Source: Piscinibacter caeni (GTDB lineage Bacteria > Pseudomonadota > Gammaproteobacteria > Burkholderiales > Burkholderiaceae_C). From it: a stretch of 59,848 bases of DNA. A program made the position numbers and the translations under genes. Position 1 is the stretch's first letter. Every line of letters begins with the position of its first letter. Location of the stretch: assembly GCA_003265685.1 (NCBI GenBank), contig QJOU01000056.1, forward strand, positions 1 to 59,848, given 5' to 3'. The notes below the pieces were generated by a model that was given only the letters and a program-made list of their open reading frames with translations, made no database searches and was not told the origin of the DNA. Shown here piece after piece: positions 26,145 through 36,724 of the stretch.

Positions 26145-26974
26145 CAGCGGCGCCGTCCTCTGAGCCATTCCAGCGCCAGCAGCAATGCGGTCGTGAAGAT
26201 GATCAGCAGGGTCGCCACCGCCGCGATCGTCGGCGTGATGTTCTCGCGAATGCCGGTGAACATCTGGCGCGGCAGCGTCACCTGGTCGGGGCCGGCGAGG
26301 AAGAGCGTGACCACCACCTCGTCGAACGAGGTCGCGAAGGCGAACAGGGCGCCGGAGATCACGCCCGGCGCGATGACCGGCAGGGTCACGCGGAAGAAGG
26401 TGTTCAGCGGGTTCTCGCCGCAGCTGAGGCTCGCGCGCACCAGGTTGTGGTTGAAGCCCTGCAGCGTGGCGAGCACGGTGGTCAGCACGAAGGGCGCGCC
26501 GAGCGCGGCGTGCACGATGATCAGGCCGAGGTAGCTGTCGGCCAGGCCCAGCGGCGCGAAGAAGAGATAGGTGCTGACGCCGACCACGATGATGGGCACG
26601 ACCATCGGCGCGATCAGCAGGCTCATCAGCGTGCCCTTGAACGGGAAGTCGGTGCGCGCCAGGCCCACCGCCGCCATCGTGCCGAGCGCCGTGGCCACCA
26701 GCGTGGCCGCCGGCGCGACGATGAAGCTGTTCTTCGCTGCGCGGATCCACTCCGGCGAGCCGAACAGGTTCTCGTACCAGCGCAGCGACCAGCCCGGGAT
26801 CGGGTAGGCCAGGAAGGACGAGTTGCTGAACGACAGCGGGATGATCACCAGGATCGGCAGCAGCAGGAACAGCAGCACGCCGACGCAGGCGACGCGCAGC
26901 GCCCACCAGCCCAGCTTGTCGAGCGGGGTCGCGTAGGCCGGGAACTCCGGCAGCCAGCGTTGCAGCGTGTTCAT
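26144..26974 (-). CDS. potC: ABC transporter permease, polyamine type (PotC-like)
   Basis: 276 residues, six predicted membrane helices. The coupling-loop motif for the ATPase is seen as LVRASLSCGENPLNTFFRVT, and SFSNSSFLAYPIPGWSLRWY is typical of PotC/YdcV proteins. It forms half of the membrane channel of the importer. The start at 26974 overlaps the upstream permease stop by four bases (ATGA), which excludes the longer frame. Ureohydrolase gene follows with a one-base overlap. Confidence 0.92.
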   Translation of the reverse strand: MNTLQRWLPEFPAYATPLDKLGWWALRVACVGVLLFLLLPILVIIPLSFSNSSFLAYPIPGWSLRWYENLFGSPEWIRAAKNSFIVAPAATLVATALGTMAAVGLARTDFPFKGTLMSLLIAPMVVPIIVVGVSTYLFFAPLGLADSYLGLIIVHAALGAPFVLTTVLATLQGFNHNLVRASLSCGENPLNTFFRVTLPVIAPGVISGALFAFATSFDEVVVTLFLAGPDQVTLPRQMFTGIRENITPTIAAVATLLIIFTTALLLALEWLRGRRR

Positions 26975-28224
26975 CCCAGGCTCAGCTCCGACTTGACGAC
27001 CCGGCGGTACAGGCCGTAGAGGATCAGCGTGGCGACCAGCAGGATCGCGCCCAGCGCCGCCGCCATGCCCCAGTTGACCGTCACGTTGGCGTACTGCGCG
27101 ACGTAGTAGCTCAGCATCTGGTCGTCCGCGCCGCCGAGCAGCGCGGGCGTCACGTAGTAGCCGATGCTGAGGATGAAGACCAGCAGCGCACCGGCACCGA
27201 TGCCCGGGTAGGTCTGCGGCACGTAGACGCGGAAGAAGGCGATCAGCGGCGGCGAGCCCAGCGACACGGCTGCCCGCAGGTAGGTCGGCGGCACGCTCTT
27301 CATCACGCTGTACAGCGGCAGGATCATGAAGGGCAGCAGGATGTGCACCATCGCGATCACGACGCCGGTGCGGTTGAACAGCAGCTGCAAGGGCTGCGAG
27401 ATGACGCCCAGGCCCATCAGCGCGCCGTTGACCAGGCCGCCGTTCTGCAGCAGCACGATCCAGGCGGCCACGCGCACGAGGATGGAGGTCCAGAACGGCA
27501 CCAGCACCAGGATCATCAGCACGTTGGCCTGGCGGGCCGGCAGGATGCTCAGCCAGTAGGCGAGCGGGTAGCCGAGCAGCAGGCACCAGAGCGTGACGAC
27601 CGCGCTGATGCCGAAGGTGCGCGCCAGGATGCGGCCGAACACCTGCTGGTCTTCGGGCATGCGTTCGATGTGGCCGGCGGCGTCGCGCCGGAAATCGAGC
27701 GAGGCGAGCAGGTAGTCGCCGGTCCAGCGCGCGCCGTTCTTGGCGATCGCCTGCCAGTACTTGGGCTCGTTCCAGCGCTCGTCGAGCGCGAGCAGCTTCG
27801 CCTTCGCGTCGGCCGGGTTCGCGGCTTCGACCGGCAACGCGCGGTGCAGGCCCATCACCAGCGACCGCGCGCCGGCGACTTCGGAATTGAGGCGCCGCGC
27901 CAGCGCGCCGGCATCGGCGGCATCGGGCAGCGCGGAGAGGTCCTGGATCACCGCGGCGTAGGCCGCGTCGGGCGGCGTGCCTTCGCGGTTCCAGGCCTCG
28001 AGCGCCACCACGGTGCGCGGCAGCGCGTTGGCCACCTCCGGGTTCTCGATCGCGCGCTTGAGCAGCACGGCGATCGGCACCAGGAAGGTGGCGAGCAGGA
28101 ACACGAGCAGCGGCAAGGTCAGCGCGAAGGCGCGCAGCTTGCGGCGCCGCTCGGCCCGCGCGAGCGAGCGCTGCAGCGCCCGGGGGTCCGGCAAGCCGGG
28201 CAGGGATGCTGTCAGCGTCGTCAT
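26971..28224 (-). CDS. potB: ABC transporter permease, polyamine type (PotB-like)
   Basis: 417 residues, longer than the roughly 280 of E. coli PotB. After the first membrane helix (about residues 32-58) there is a polar stretch of about 150 residues before the next helix, probably a periplasmic domain; the remaining helices and the coupling loop (YLRAAVSLGSPPLIAFFRVY) are standard. It pairs with the PotC-like permease. Long PotB variants with such an insert occur in several proteobacterial importers for polyamine-like or spermidine/opine-type compounds. It starts 19 bases after the binding-protein gene. Confidence 0.92.
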   Translation of the reverse strand: MTTLTASLPGLPDPRALQRSLARAERRRKLRAFALTLPLLVFLLATFLVPIAVLLKRAIENPEVANALPRTVVALEAWNREGTPPDAAYAAVIQDLSALPDAADAGALARRLNSEVAGARSLVMGLHRALPVEAANPADAKAKLLALDERWNEPKYWQAIAKNGARWTGDYLLASLDFRRDAAGHIERMPEDQQVFGRILARTFGISAVVTLWCLLLGYPLAYWLSILPARQANVLMILVLVPFWTSILVRVAAWIVLLQNGGLVNGALMGLGVISQPLQLLFNRTGVVIAMVHILLPFMILPLYSVMKSVPPTYLRAAVSLGSPPLIAFFRVYVPQTYPGIGAGALLVFILSIGYYVTPALLGGADDQMLSYYVAQYANVTVNWGMAAALGAILLVATLILYGLYRRVVKSELSLG

Positions 28225-28243
28225 CGCGCGTGCCTCGCTGCGC

Positions 28244-29272
28244 TTACTGCGCCGCCCAGGCGGCGAAGCGCTTCTCCAGTTCCTCGCCCTGGTCGGCCCA
28301 GAACTTGATGCTGAACTGCAGCGCGTCCTTCGAGTTGGCCGGCGCGGTGGGCAGGTTCTCCAGCACCTTGGCGTCCAGCTTGGCCAGCGCCTTGGTGTTG
28401 GTCGGGCCGTAGGCGATGTTCTTGGCGTACTCGGCCTGCGCTTCCGGCGTGCTCGCGAAGGCGATGAACTTCATCGCGGCGTCCTTGTTCGGCGTGCCCT
28501 TGGGGATGACCCAGTAGTCCAGGTCGTAGATGCCGCCGGTCCAGGTGATCTTGAGGTTCTTGCCCTCGCGGTTGGCGGCGTCGATGCGGCCGTTGTAGAC
28601 GGTGGACAGCACCACGTCGCCGGCCACCAGGAACTGCGGCGGCTGTGCGCCGGCTTCCCACCACTGGATGCTGGGCTTCAGCTCGGTCAACTTCTTGAAC
28701 GCGCGGTCCGCACCTTCCTTGGTGGCCAGCACCTTGTAGACGTCGGCAGACTTCACGCCGTCGGCCATCAGCGCGAACTCGAGGTTGTAGCGCGCGCCCT
28801 TGCGCATGCCGCGCTTGCCGGGGATCTTCTTGGTGTCCCAGAAGTCGGCCCAGGTGGTGGGTGCGGTCTTGAGCTTGTCGCCGTTGTAGGCCATCACGGT
28901 GGACCACACGAAGATGCCGACGCCGCAGTCGCTCACGGCCGCGGACATGAAGTCGCTCTTCGGCGCAATCTTCGAGTAGTCGAGCTTCTCGAACAGGCCC
29001 TCGTCGCAGCCGCGCGCCACGTCGGGTGACTCGACCTCGACCACGTCCCAGGTGACCTTCTTGGTCTCGACCATGGCCTTGATCTTGGCCTGCTCGCCGT
29101 TGTACTCGACCGGCACGATCTTGGTGCCCGTCTTCTCGAAGGGCTCGTAGAAGGCCTTCTTCTGCGCGTTGCCGTTGGCGCCGCCGAAGTTGACGACGGT
29201 CAGCTGCTGGCCGAAGGCCGGCAGCGCGAGGCCGGCGGCGATGACGGCGGTGGCGAGGATGCTCTTGTTCAT
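28244..29272 (-). CDS. ABC transporter substrate-binding protein (PotD/PotF-like)
   Basis: 342 residues with a Sec signal peptide (about residues 1-21, ending AFG-QQ). The mature sequence opens LTVVNFGGANGNAQKKAFYEPFEKTG and continues with the periplasmic-binding-protein fold used for putrescine, spermidine and related cations; WWEAGAQPPQFLVAGDVVL is a conserved block near the binding cleft. It would deliver the substrate to the two permeases. The ATG at 29272 is chosen for the signal peptide; longer frames are noise. It lies 38 bases downstream of the ATPase gene. Confidence 0.92.
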   Translation of the reverse strand: MNKSILATAVIAAGLALPAFGQQLTVVNFGGANGNAQKKAFYEPFEKTGTKIVPVEYNGEQAKIKAMVETKKVTWDVVEVESPDVARGCDEGLFEKLDYSKIAPKSDFMSAAVSDCGVGIFVWSTVMAYNGDKLKTAPTTWADFWDTKKIPGKRGMRKGARYNLEFALMADGVKSADVYKVLATKEGADRAFKKLTELKPSIQWWEAGAQPPQFLVAGDVVLSTVYNGRIDAANREGKNLKITWTGGIYDLDYWVIPKGTPNKDAAMKFIAFASTPEAQAEYAKNIAYGPTNTKALAKLDAKVLENLPTAPANSKDALQFSIKFWADQGEELEKRFAAWAAQ

Positions 29273-29310
29273 CGTGGTGAGTCTCCGGAAGTGGAGGGTG
29301 AGAGAAAACA

Positions 29311-30465
29311 TCAGCGGTAGATGCGGGTGAACTCGGGCGGGAACTCCAGCCAGGCGGCATCGCCCGGTCGCGGCACACTGCCCTGCGACAGCGGCAGCTT
29401 CACGGTGGCTTCGGCCTGGCCTTCGCCGACGCTGCACAGCAGGCGCAGGTGGTCGCCGAAGTAGATCACGTCGGCCACCTGGGCCTGCAGCACGTTGGCG
29501 CGCTCGCTCGGCGCGGCCCCATGCAGCACGATGCGCTCGGGCCGCGCGCTGGCCTGCACCTTGTCGCCGACCTTGGCGTCGTTGACGTTCAGGCCGGTGA
29601 TCACGCGGCCGTCGGGCAGCACGATGCCGCAAAGGTCGTTGGCGCCATTCACGCCGGTGGCGCGCACCGTGCCCTCGAGCACCGTGCTGTCGCCGATGAA
29701 GCCGGCCACGAAGCGGTTGCGCGGCTGCTCGTAGATGCGCTCGACCGGATCGAGCTGCTGGATCTCGCCGTCGTTGAACACCGCGACGCGGTCGCTCATC
29801 GTCAGTGCCTCGTCCTGGTCGTGCGTCACGTAGACGAAGGTCACGCCGAGCTGGCGGTGCAGCTCCTTCAGCTCGAGCTGCATGTGCTCGCGCAATTGCT
29901 TGTCGAGCGCGCCCAGCGGCTCGTCCATCAGCACCAGCTGCGGGTTGAACACCAGCGCGCGGGCCAGCGCCACGCGCTGCTGCTGGCCGCCGGAGAGCTG
30001 GCCGGGCAGGCGGTCCGCCTTGCCGTCGAGCCGCACCATCGCAAGCGCCTTCTCCACGCGCTGCTGCTGCTCGGCCTTGCCCACCTTGCGCACCGTCAGC
30101 GGGTAGGCCACGTTCTGCCCGACCGTCAGGTGCGGGAACAGCGCGTAGTTCTGGAACACCATGCCGAAGTGGCGCTTGTGCGGCGGCGTGCGCGTGATCG
30201 GCTTGCCGTCGAGCAGGATGTCGCCGGCGGTGGGCGACTCGAAGCCCGCCAGCATCATCAGCGTGGTGGTCTTGCCCGAGCCGGAGGGGCCGAGCAGGGT
30301 GAGGAACTCGCCGCGCTGGATGTCGAGGTCGAGCGAGCGCACGACGAGCTGCACGCCGTCGTAGGTCTTCTGCACGCCGCGGAAGCGGACCAGCGGTTCG
30401 GCGGTGGCGGCCGCCGCGGCCGGCGCAGGCGCCGGGCGGGCAGCGGGGGGCTGGGCGGGTTGCAT
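29311..30465 (-). CDS. potA: ABC transporter ATP-binding protein (PotA-like)
   Basis: 384 residues. Walker A GPSGSGKTT, signature LSGGQQQRVALARAL, Walker B LVLMDEPLGALD and the switch His in YVTHDQDEALTMSD are all intact. A C-terminal TOBE-type regulatory domain follows. An Ala/Pro-rich leader of about 24 residues precedes the conserved LVRFRGVQKTY; the true start could be a little later. It powers the polyamine-type importer. The start at 30465 is one base past the aminotransferase stop, so the enzyme and transporter genes are one operon. Confidence 0.94.
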   Translation of the reverse strand: MQPAQPPAARPAPAPAAAAATAEPLVRFRGVQKTYDGVQLVVRSLDLDIQRGEFLTLLGPSGSGKTTTLMMLAGFESPTAGDILLDGKPITRTPPHKRHFGMVFQNYALFPHLTVGQNVAYPLTVRKVGKAEQQQRVEKALAMVRLDGKADRLPGQLSGGQQQRVALARALVFNPQLVLMDEPLGALDKQLREHMQLELKELHRQLGVTFVYVTHDQDEALTMSDRVAVFNDGEIQQLDPVERIYEQPRNRFVAGFIGDSTVLEGTVRATGVNGANDLCGIVLPDGRVITGLNVNDAKVGDKVQASARPERIVLHGAAPSERANVLQAQVADVIYFGDHLRLLCSVGEGQAEATVKLPLSQGSVPRPGDAAWLEFPPEFTRIYR

Positions 30466-30466
30466 G

Positions 30467-31765
30467 TCAGCGCACGGCGGAGAAGCTGTCCGCGATGATG
30501 CGCAGGCCTTCGTCCAGCAGCGCATCGGAGGCGGTGAGCGGCACCAGCATGCGGATCACGTTGCCGTAGGTGCCGCAGGACAGCAGCACCAGCCCGCGGC
30601 GCGCGGCTTCGGCCACCACCTGGCGGGTCAGCTCGGCATCGGGCGTCCTGGTGCCCGGCTCGAACAGCTCGATCGCGACCATCGCGCCCAGGCCGCGCAC
30701 GTCGCCGATGGCCTTGTGGTCGCGTGCGATCTGCTGCAGCGCTGCGGTGAGGCGCGCGCCGACCGCCTTGCTGCGCTCGAGCAGGCGCTCGTGCTCGAAG
30801 GCCTCGAGCACCGCGATGGCCGCCGCGCACGCCACCGGCGAGCCGGCGTAGGTGCCGCCGAGGCCGCCCGGCGCAGGCGCATCCATCACCTCGGCGCGGC
30901 CGACCACGCCGGAGACCGGAAAGCCGCCGGCCAGCGACTTGGCGGTGGTGATCAGGTCGGGCGCCACGCTCCACTGCTCGCTGGCGAACCAGGTGCCGGT
31001 GCGGCCGGCGCCGGTCTGCACCTCGTCGGCGATCAGCAGGATGCCGTGCTTGTCGGCGATCTTCTTCAGGCCGATGACGAACTCGTCCGGCGCCACGTAG
31101 AAACCGCCTTCGCCCTGCACCGGCTCGAGGATGAAGGCCGCGACGCGGCTCGCCTCGATGTCGTTCTTGAAGATCGTCTCGACCGATTCGAGCGCCCGCT
31201 CGACGCTCACGCCGTGCAGCGGGTTCGGGAACAGGGCGTGGAACACCTCGCCGGGGAAGGGCCCGAAGCCGGTCTTGTACGGCGCCACCTTGCCCGTCAT
31301 GCCCAGCGTCATCAACGTGCGGCCGTGGTAGCCGCCGGTGAAGGCGATGAGGCCGGGCCGGCCCGTGTGCGCGCGGGCGATCTTGACGGCGTTCTCGACG
31401 GCTTCCGCGCCGGTGGTCAGGAACAGCGTCTTCTTCGGGAAGTTGCCGGGGGCCAGCGCATTCAGCCGCTCGGCCAGCTCGACGTAGGGCTCGTAGGCGA
31501 CGACCTGGAAGCAGGTGTGGGTGTAGAGATCCAGTTGCTGCTTCACCGCATCGATCACGCCCGGGTGCAGGTGGCCGGTGTTCAGCACCGCGATGCCGCC
31601 GGCGAAATCGATGTAGCGCTTGCCTTCCACGTCCCAGAACTCGGCGTTCTTCGCCCGGGCGATGAAGATCTGGTGGGCCTGGCCCACGCCGCGCGGCACG
31701 GCCGCATGGCGGCGCGCCATCAGGGCGGCGTTGGTCGATGTCGAGGGTTGGGGGTCGCGCTGCAA
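30467..31765 (-). CDS. gabT: 4-aminobutyrate--2-oxoglutarate aminotransferase
   Basis: 432 residues, PLP fold type I, class III. VPRGVGQAHQIF, FAGGIAVLNTGHLHP, EPVQGEGGFY and IADEVQTGAGRTG are GabT landmarks, and K276 in TTAKSLAGGFP is the expected PLP lysine. It converts GABA to succinate semialdehyde, the substrate of the GabD in the same operon. The start is a TTG at 31765 with GGAGAG just upstream; an internal ATG at 31720 is the alternative but would cut the N-terminus short. It is the first gene of the operon, divergent from the MocR regulator. Confidence 0.94.
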   Translation of the reverse strand: MQRDPQPSTSTNAALMARRHAAVPRGVGQAHQIFIARAKNAEFWDVEGKRYIDFAGGIAVLNTGHLHPGVIDAVKQQLDLYTHTCFQVVAYEPYVELAERLNALAPGNFPKKTLFLTTGAEAVENAVKIARAHTGRPGLIAFTGGYHGRTLMTLGMTGKVAPYKTGFGPFPGEVFHALFPNPLHGVSVERALESVETIFKNDIEASRVAAFILEPVQGEGGFYVAPDEFVIGLKKIADKHGILLIADEVQTGAGRTGTWFASEQWSVAPDLITTAKSLAGGFPVSGVVGRAEVMDAPAPGGLGGTYAGSPVACAAAIAVLEAFEHERLLERSKAVGARLTAALQQIARDHKAIGDVRGLGAMVAIELFEPGTRTPDAELTRQVVAEAARRGLVLLSCGTYGNVIRMLVPLTASDALLDEGLRIIADSFSAVR

Positions 31766-31822
31766 GGTTCTCTCCGGGCTGGGGACGGGCGCAACTCTAG
31801 GGGCCGGGGCCGGGCGCTACCA

Positions 31823-31877
31823 TGTACACAAATCAACGTGCCGCATCGCACTGTGCAGGCGGCGCGCCCTGTACAGG
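31823..31877. promoter_or_regulatory. Candidate MocR binding region with repeated TGTACA-type boxes
   Basis: The 176-base gap between the divergent gabT and mocR genes holds TGTACA at 31823-31828, CTGTGCAGG at 31851-31859 and CTGTACAGG at 31869-31877. The last two are direct repeats differing at one base and offset by 18 bases. MocR/GabR proteins are known to bind direct repeats in such divergent gaps. I see no strong -35/-10 pair on either strand. Confidence 0.5.
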
Positions 31878-31941
31878 AAAGCCCTAGGTTGGGGCGCCGC
31901 AGCCGGCTCGGCACCGGCCTCGTGCGTGCTCCCCCAAGACG

Positions 31942-33357
31942 ATGCTGATCCTCAAGCCCGAATCGACCATCCCGCTGGTCAGCCAGATCGTGGACGGCCT
32001 GCGCCGCATGATCGCCGACCAGTCGCTCAAGCCGGGCGCGAAGCTGCCCTCGATCCGCGCCTTCGCGGCGGCGCATGGTGTCAGCGTGTTCACGGTGGTG
32101 GAGGCCTACGACCGGCTGGTGGCGCAAGGCTGGCTGGTCTCGCGCGCGCATGCCGGCTTCTTCGTCAAGCGCCGGCCGGACGACGCCCCGGCGCCGGGCG
32201 AGCCGCCGGCCGTGGACCTGAACTTCGACGCGCGCTGGTACCTGAAGCAGATCTTCGAGAGCCGCAACCTGCCGATCAAGGCCGGCTGCGGCTGGCTGCC
32301 GCACGACTGGCTGTTCGAGGACGGCGTGCGCCGCAGCCTGCGCCAGCTCGCCACCGACGGTGCCGAGCTCGGCGGCTACGGCTCGCCGCACGGCCACATG
32401 GCGCTGCGCGCGCTGATCGCCGAGACGCTCTCGGAGCAGCAGATTGCCGTCACCGCCGAGCAGGTACTGCTGACCCAGGGCAGCAGCCAGGCGCTCGACC
32501 TGTGTGCGCGCCACCTGGTCAAGCCCGGCGACGCGGTGCTGGTGGACGACCCCGGCTACCCGAACCTGATGTTCATGCTGCGCCACCTGGGCGCGCGCCT
32601 GGTCGGCGTGCCGCGCACGCCGCAGGGCTACGACGTGGCGGCGCTGGAGGCGCTGATCGTCGAACACCGGCCGAGCGTGTTCTTCACCCAGCCGCGCCTG
32701 CAGAGCCCCACCGGCTCGGTGGCGCCGATCGCCCAGCTCTACCGCGTGCTGCAGCTGGCCGAGGCGCACGGGCTGACGCTGGTGGAGAACGACCTGTACG
32801 CCGACATGGACCCGCTGCAGCGCCCCTCGCTGGCCAGCCTGGACCAGCTCAAGCGCGTCATCCACGTCGGCAGCTACTCCAAGACCATCTCGCCGAACCT
32901 GCGGGTCGGCTTCCTGGCCGCGGCGCCGGCCACGCTGGAGGCCCTGACGCAGCTCAAGATGGTGTCCGGGCTGACCTCGTCGGACATCACCGAGCGCATC
33001 GCCTTCGGTGCGCTGACCGAAGGGCGCTGGCGCAAGCACCTCAAGTCCCTGCGCGACCGCCTGGCCGATGCGCATGGCCGGGTGGCACAGCGGCTCACCG
33101 GCCTGGGCTTCGAGCTGTTCGGCGAGCCCAAGGCCGGGATGTACCTGTGGGCGCGCCACCCGGACCTGACCGACGCCGCCGAGCTCTCGCGCCAGGTGGC
33201 CGGCGAGGGCGTGATGCTCGGGCCGGGCCACCTGTTCCTGGCCCAGCCGCGCACCACCGGCTGGCTGCGCTTCAACGTCGCCTTCAGCGAGGACGAGCGG
33301 CTGTGGAGCGTGCTGGCTGCGCAGATCGCCAGCCATGCGCAGCAGGCGCAAGGCTGA
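31942..33357 (+). CDS. MocR/GabR-type regulator: GntR helix-turn-helix fused to aminotransferase domain
   Basis: 471 residues. An N-terminal GntR winged helix (about residues 10-75, with LPSIRAFAAAHGVSVFTVVEAYDRL) is joined to a fold type I aminotransferase domain. The PLP-binding Lys is K314 in SYSKTISPNLRVG. Such proteins sense PLP-ligand adducts; GabR senses GABA. Its position, divergent from gabT and the importer, makes it the likely regulator of that operon. The domain between the two (residues about 85-130) is short, as usual. Confidence 0.94.
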   Translation: MLILKPESTIPLVSQIVDGLRRMIADQSLKPGAKLPSIRAFAAAHGVSVFTVVEAYDRLVAQGWLVSRAHAGFFVKRRPDDAPAPGEPPAVDLNFDARWYLKQIFESRNLPIKAGCGWLPHDWLFEDGVRRSLRQLATDGAELGGYGSPHGHMALRALIAETLSEQQIAVTAEQVLLTQGSSQALDLCARHLVKPGDAVLVDDPGYPNLMFMLRHLGARLVGVPRTPQGYDVAALEALIVEHRPSVFFTQPRLQSPTGSVAPIAQLYRVLQLAEAHGLTLVENDLYADMDPLQRPSLASLDQLKRVIHVGSYSKTISPNLRVGFLAAAPATLEALTQLKMVSGLTSSDITERIAFGALTEGRWRKHLKSLRDRLADAHGRVAQRLTGLGFELFGEPKAGMYLWARHPDLTDAAELSRQVAGEGVMLGPGHLFLAQPRTTGWLRFNVAFSEDERLWSVLAAQIASHAQQAQG

Positions 33358-33360
33358 CAC

Positions 33361-33432
33361 GAAGCCCCCACGCTCACTGCGTTCGCTGCCCCCCGAGGGG
33401 GCGCGGCCTCCCTTGGGGCGGCCCGGCGGGAG
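33361..33432 (+). repeat. Dispersed intergenic repeat, copy 2
   Basis: Directly after the mocR stop. It contains GCTCACTGCGTTCGCTG (33372-33388), then a CCCCCCGAGGGGG hairpin, then a second G/C block. It is the reverse complement of the element at 7918-7984. Its right end reaches the promoter region of alaS, 13 bases before the -10 hexamer. Confidence 0.75.
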
Positions 33433-33445
33433 GCCACCGCCTTTC

Positions 33446-33451
33446 TATAAT
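33446..33451 (+). promoter_or_regulatory. -10 hexamer TATAAT of alaS
   Basis: A perfect sigma-70 -10 sequence 38 bases before the alaS ATG. The expected -35 position falls inside the dispersed repeat and shows no consensus. Confidence 0.6.
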
Positions 33452-33489
33452 CGAAAGTTCCGCCGATTCAAGCACTTAGAAGGCACTGG

Positions 33490-36117
<2,628 letters not shown>

Positions 36118-36130
36118 GCGCGGGCGCGCG

Positions 36131-36670
36131 ATGACGATCCACGTCCGTCGCGCCAGCCCGAAGGACGCGGCCGCGTTCGCCCGCATCATGGCCGACCCGG
36201 CGGTGTTCGCCGGGCTGATGCAGCTGCCGATGCCGAGCGAGGAGCTGTGGGCGGCCCGGCTCGCCGAGGTCGGCAAGCCCGACCGGCAGGACCTGCTGCT
36301 CGTGGCCGAACTGCACGGCGAGGTGGTCGGCTCGGCCGGTCTGCACCCGACCGGCCCGGCGCTGCGGCGCCGGCATGCGATGGTGCTGGGCATCTCGGTG
36401 GCGCGCGAGTTCCAGCGCCGCGGCGTCGGCAGCGCGCTGATGGCCGCGCTGTGCGACTACGCCGACCACTGGGCCGGCGTGCTGCGCCTCGAGCTGACCG
36501 TCTACACCGACAACGAGGCGGCGATCGCGCTGTACCGCCGCTTCTGCTTCGAGATCGAGGGCACCCACCGTGCCTACGCGTTGCGCCACGGCGAGTACGC
36601 CGACGTCTACGCGATGGCACGGCTGCATCCGAACCCGCCAAACCTGCCACGCTCCTCGTCGGGCGCCTGA
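36131..36670 (+). CDS. GNAT family N-acetyltransferase (YhhY/AaaT-like)
   Basis: 179 residues. The acetyl-CoA binding motif A is VAREFQRRGVGSALM. The tail LELTVYTDNEAAIALYRRF, then EIEGTHRAYALRHGEY, closely follows the pattern I recall for E. coli YhhY, an amino-acid N-acetyltransferase. The C-terminal 15 residues extend past the domain. The ATG at 36131 is 13 bases after alaS, suggesting co-transcription. Substrate not determined by the sequence. Confidence 0.88.
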   Translation: MTIHVRRASPKDAAAFARIMADPAVFAGLMQLPMPSEELWAARLAEVGKPDRQDLLLVAELHGEVVGSAGLHPTGPALRRRHAMVLGISVAREFQRRGVGSALMAALCDYADHWAGVLRLELTVYTDNEAAIALYRRFCFEIEGTHRAYALRHGEYADVYAMARLHPNPPNLPRSSSGA

Positions 36671-36724
36671 GCGCAGCGGCGTGGGATACTTTCCCGCGTC
36701 ACGACTTCGAGGGAGAAAGCAAGA

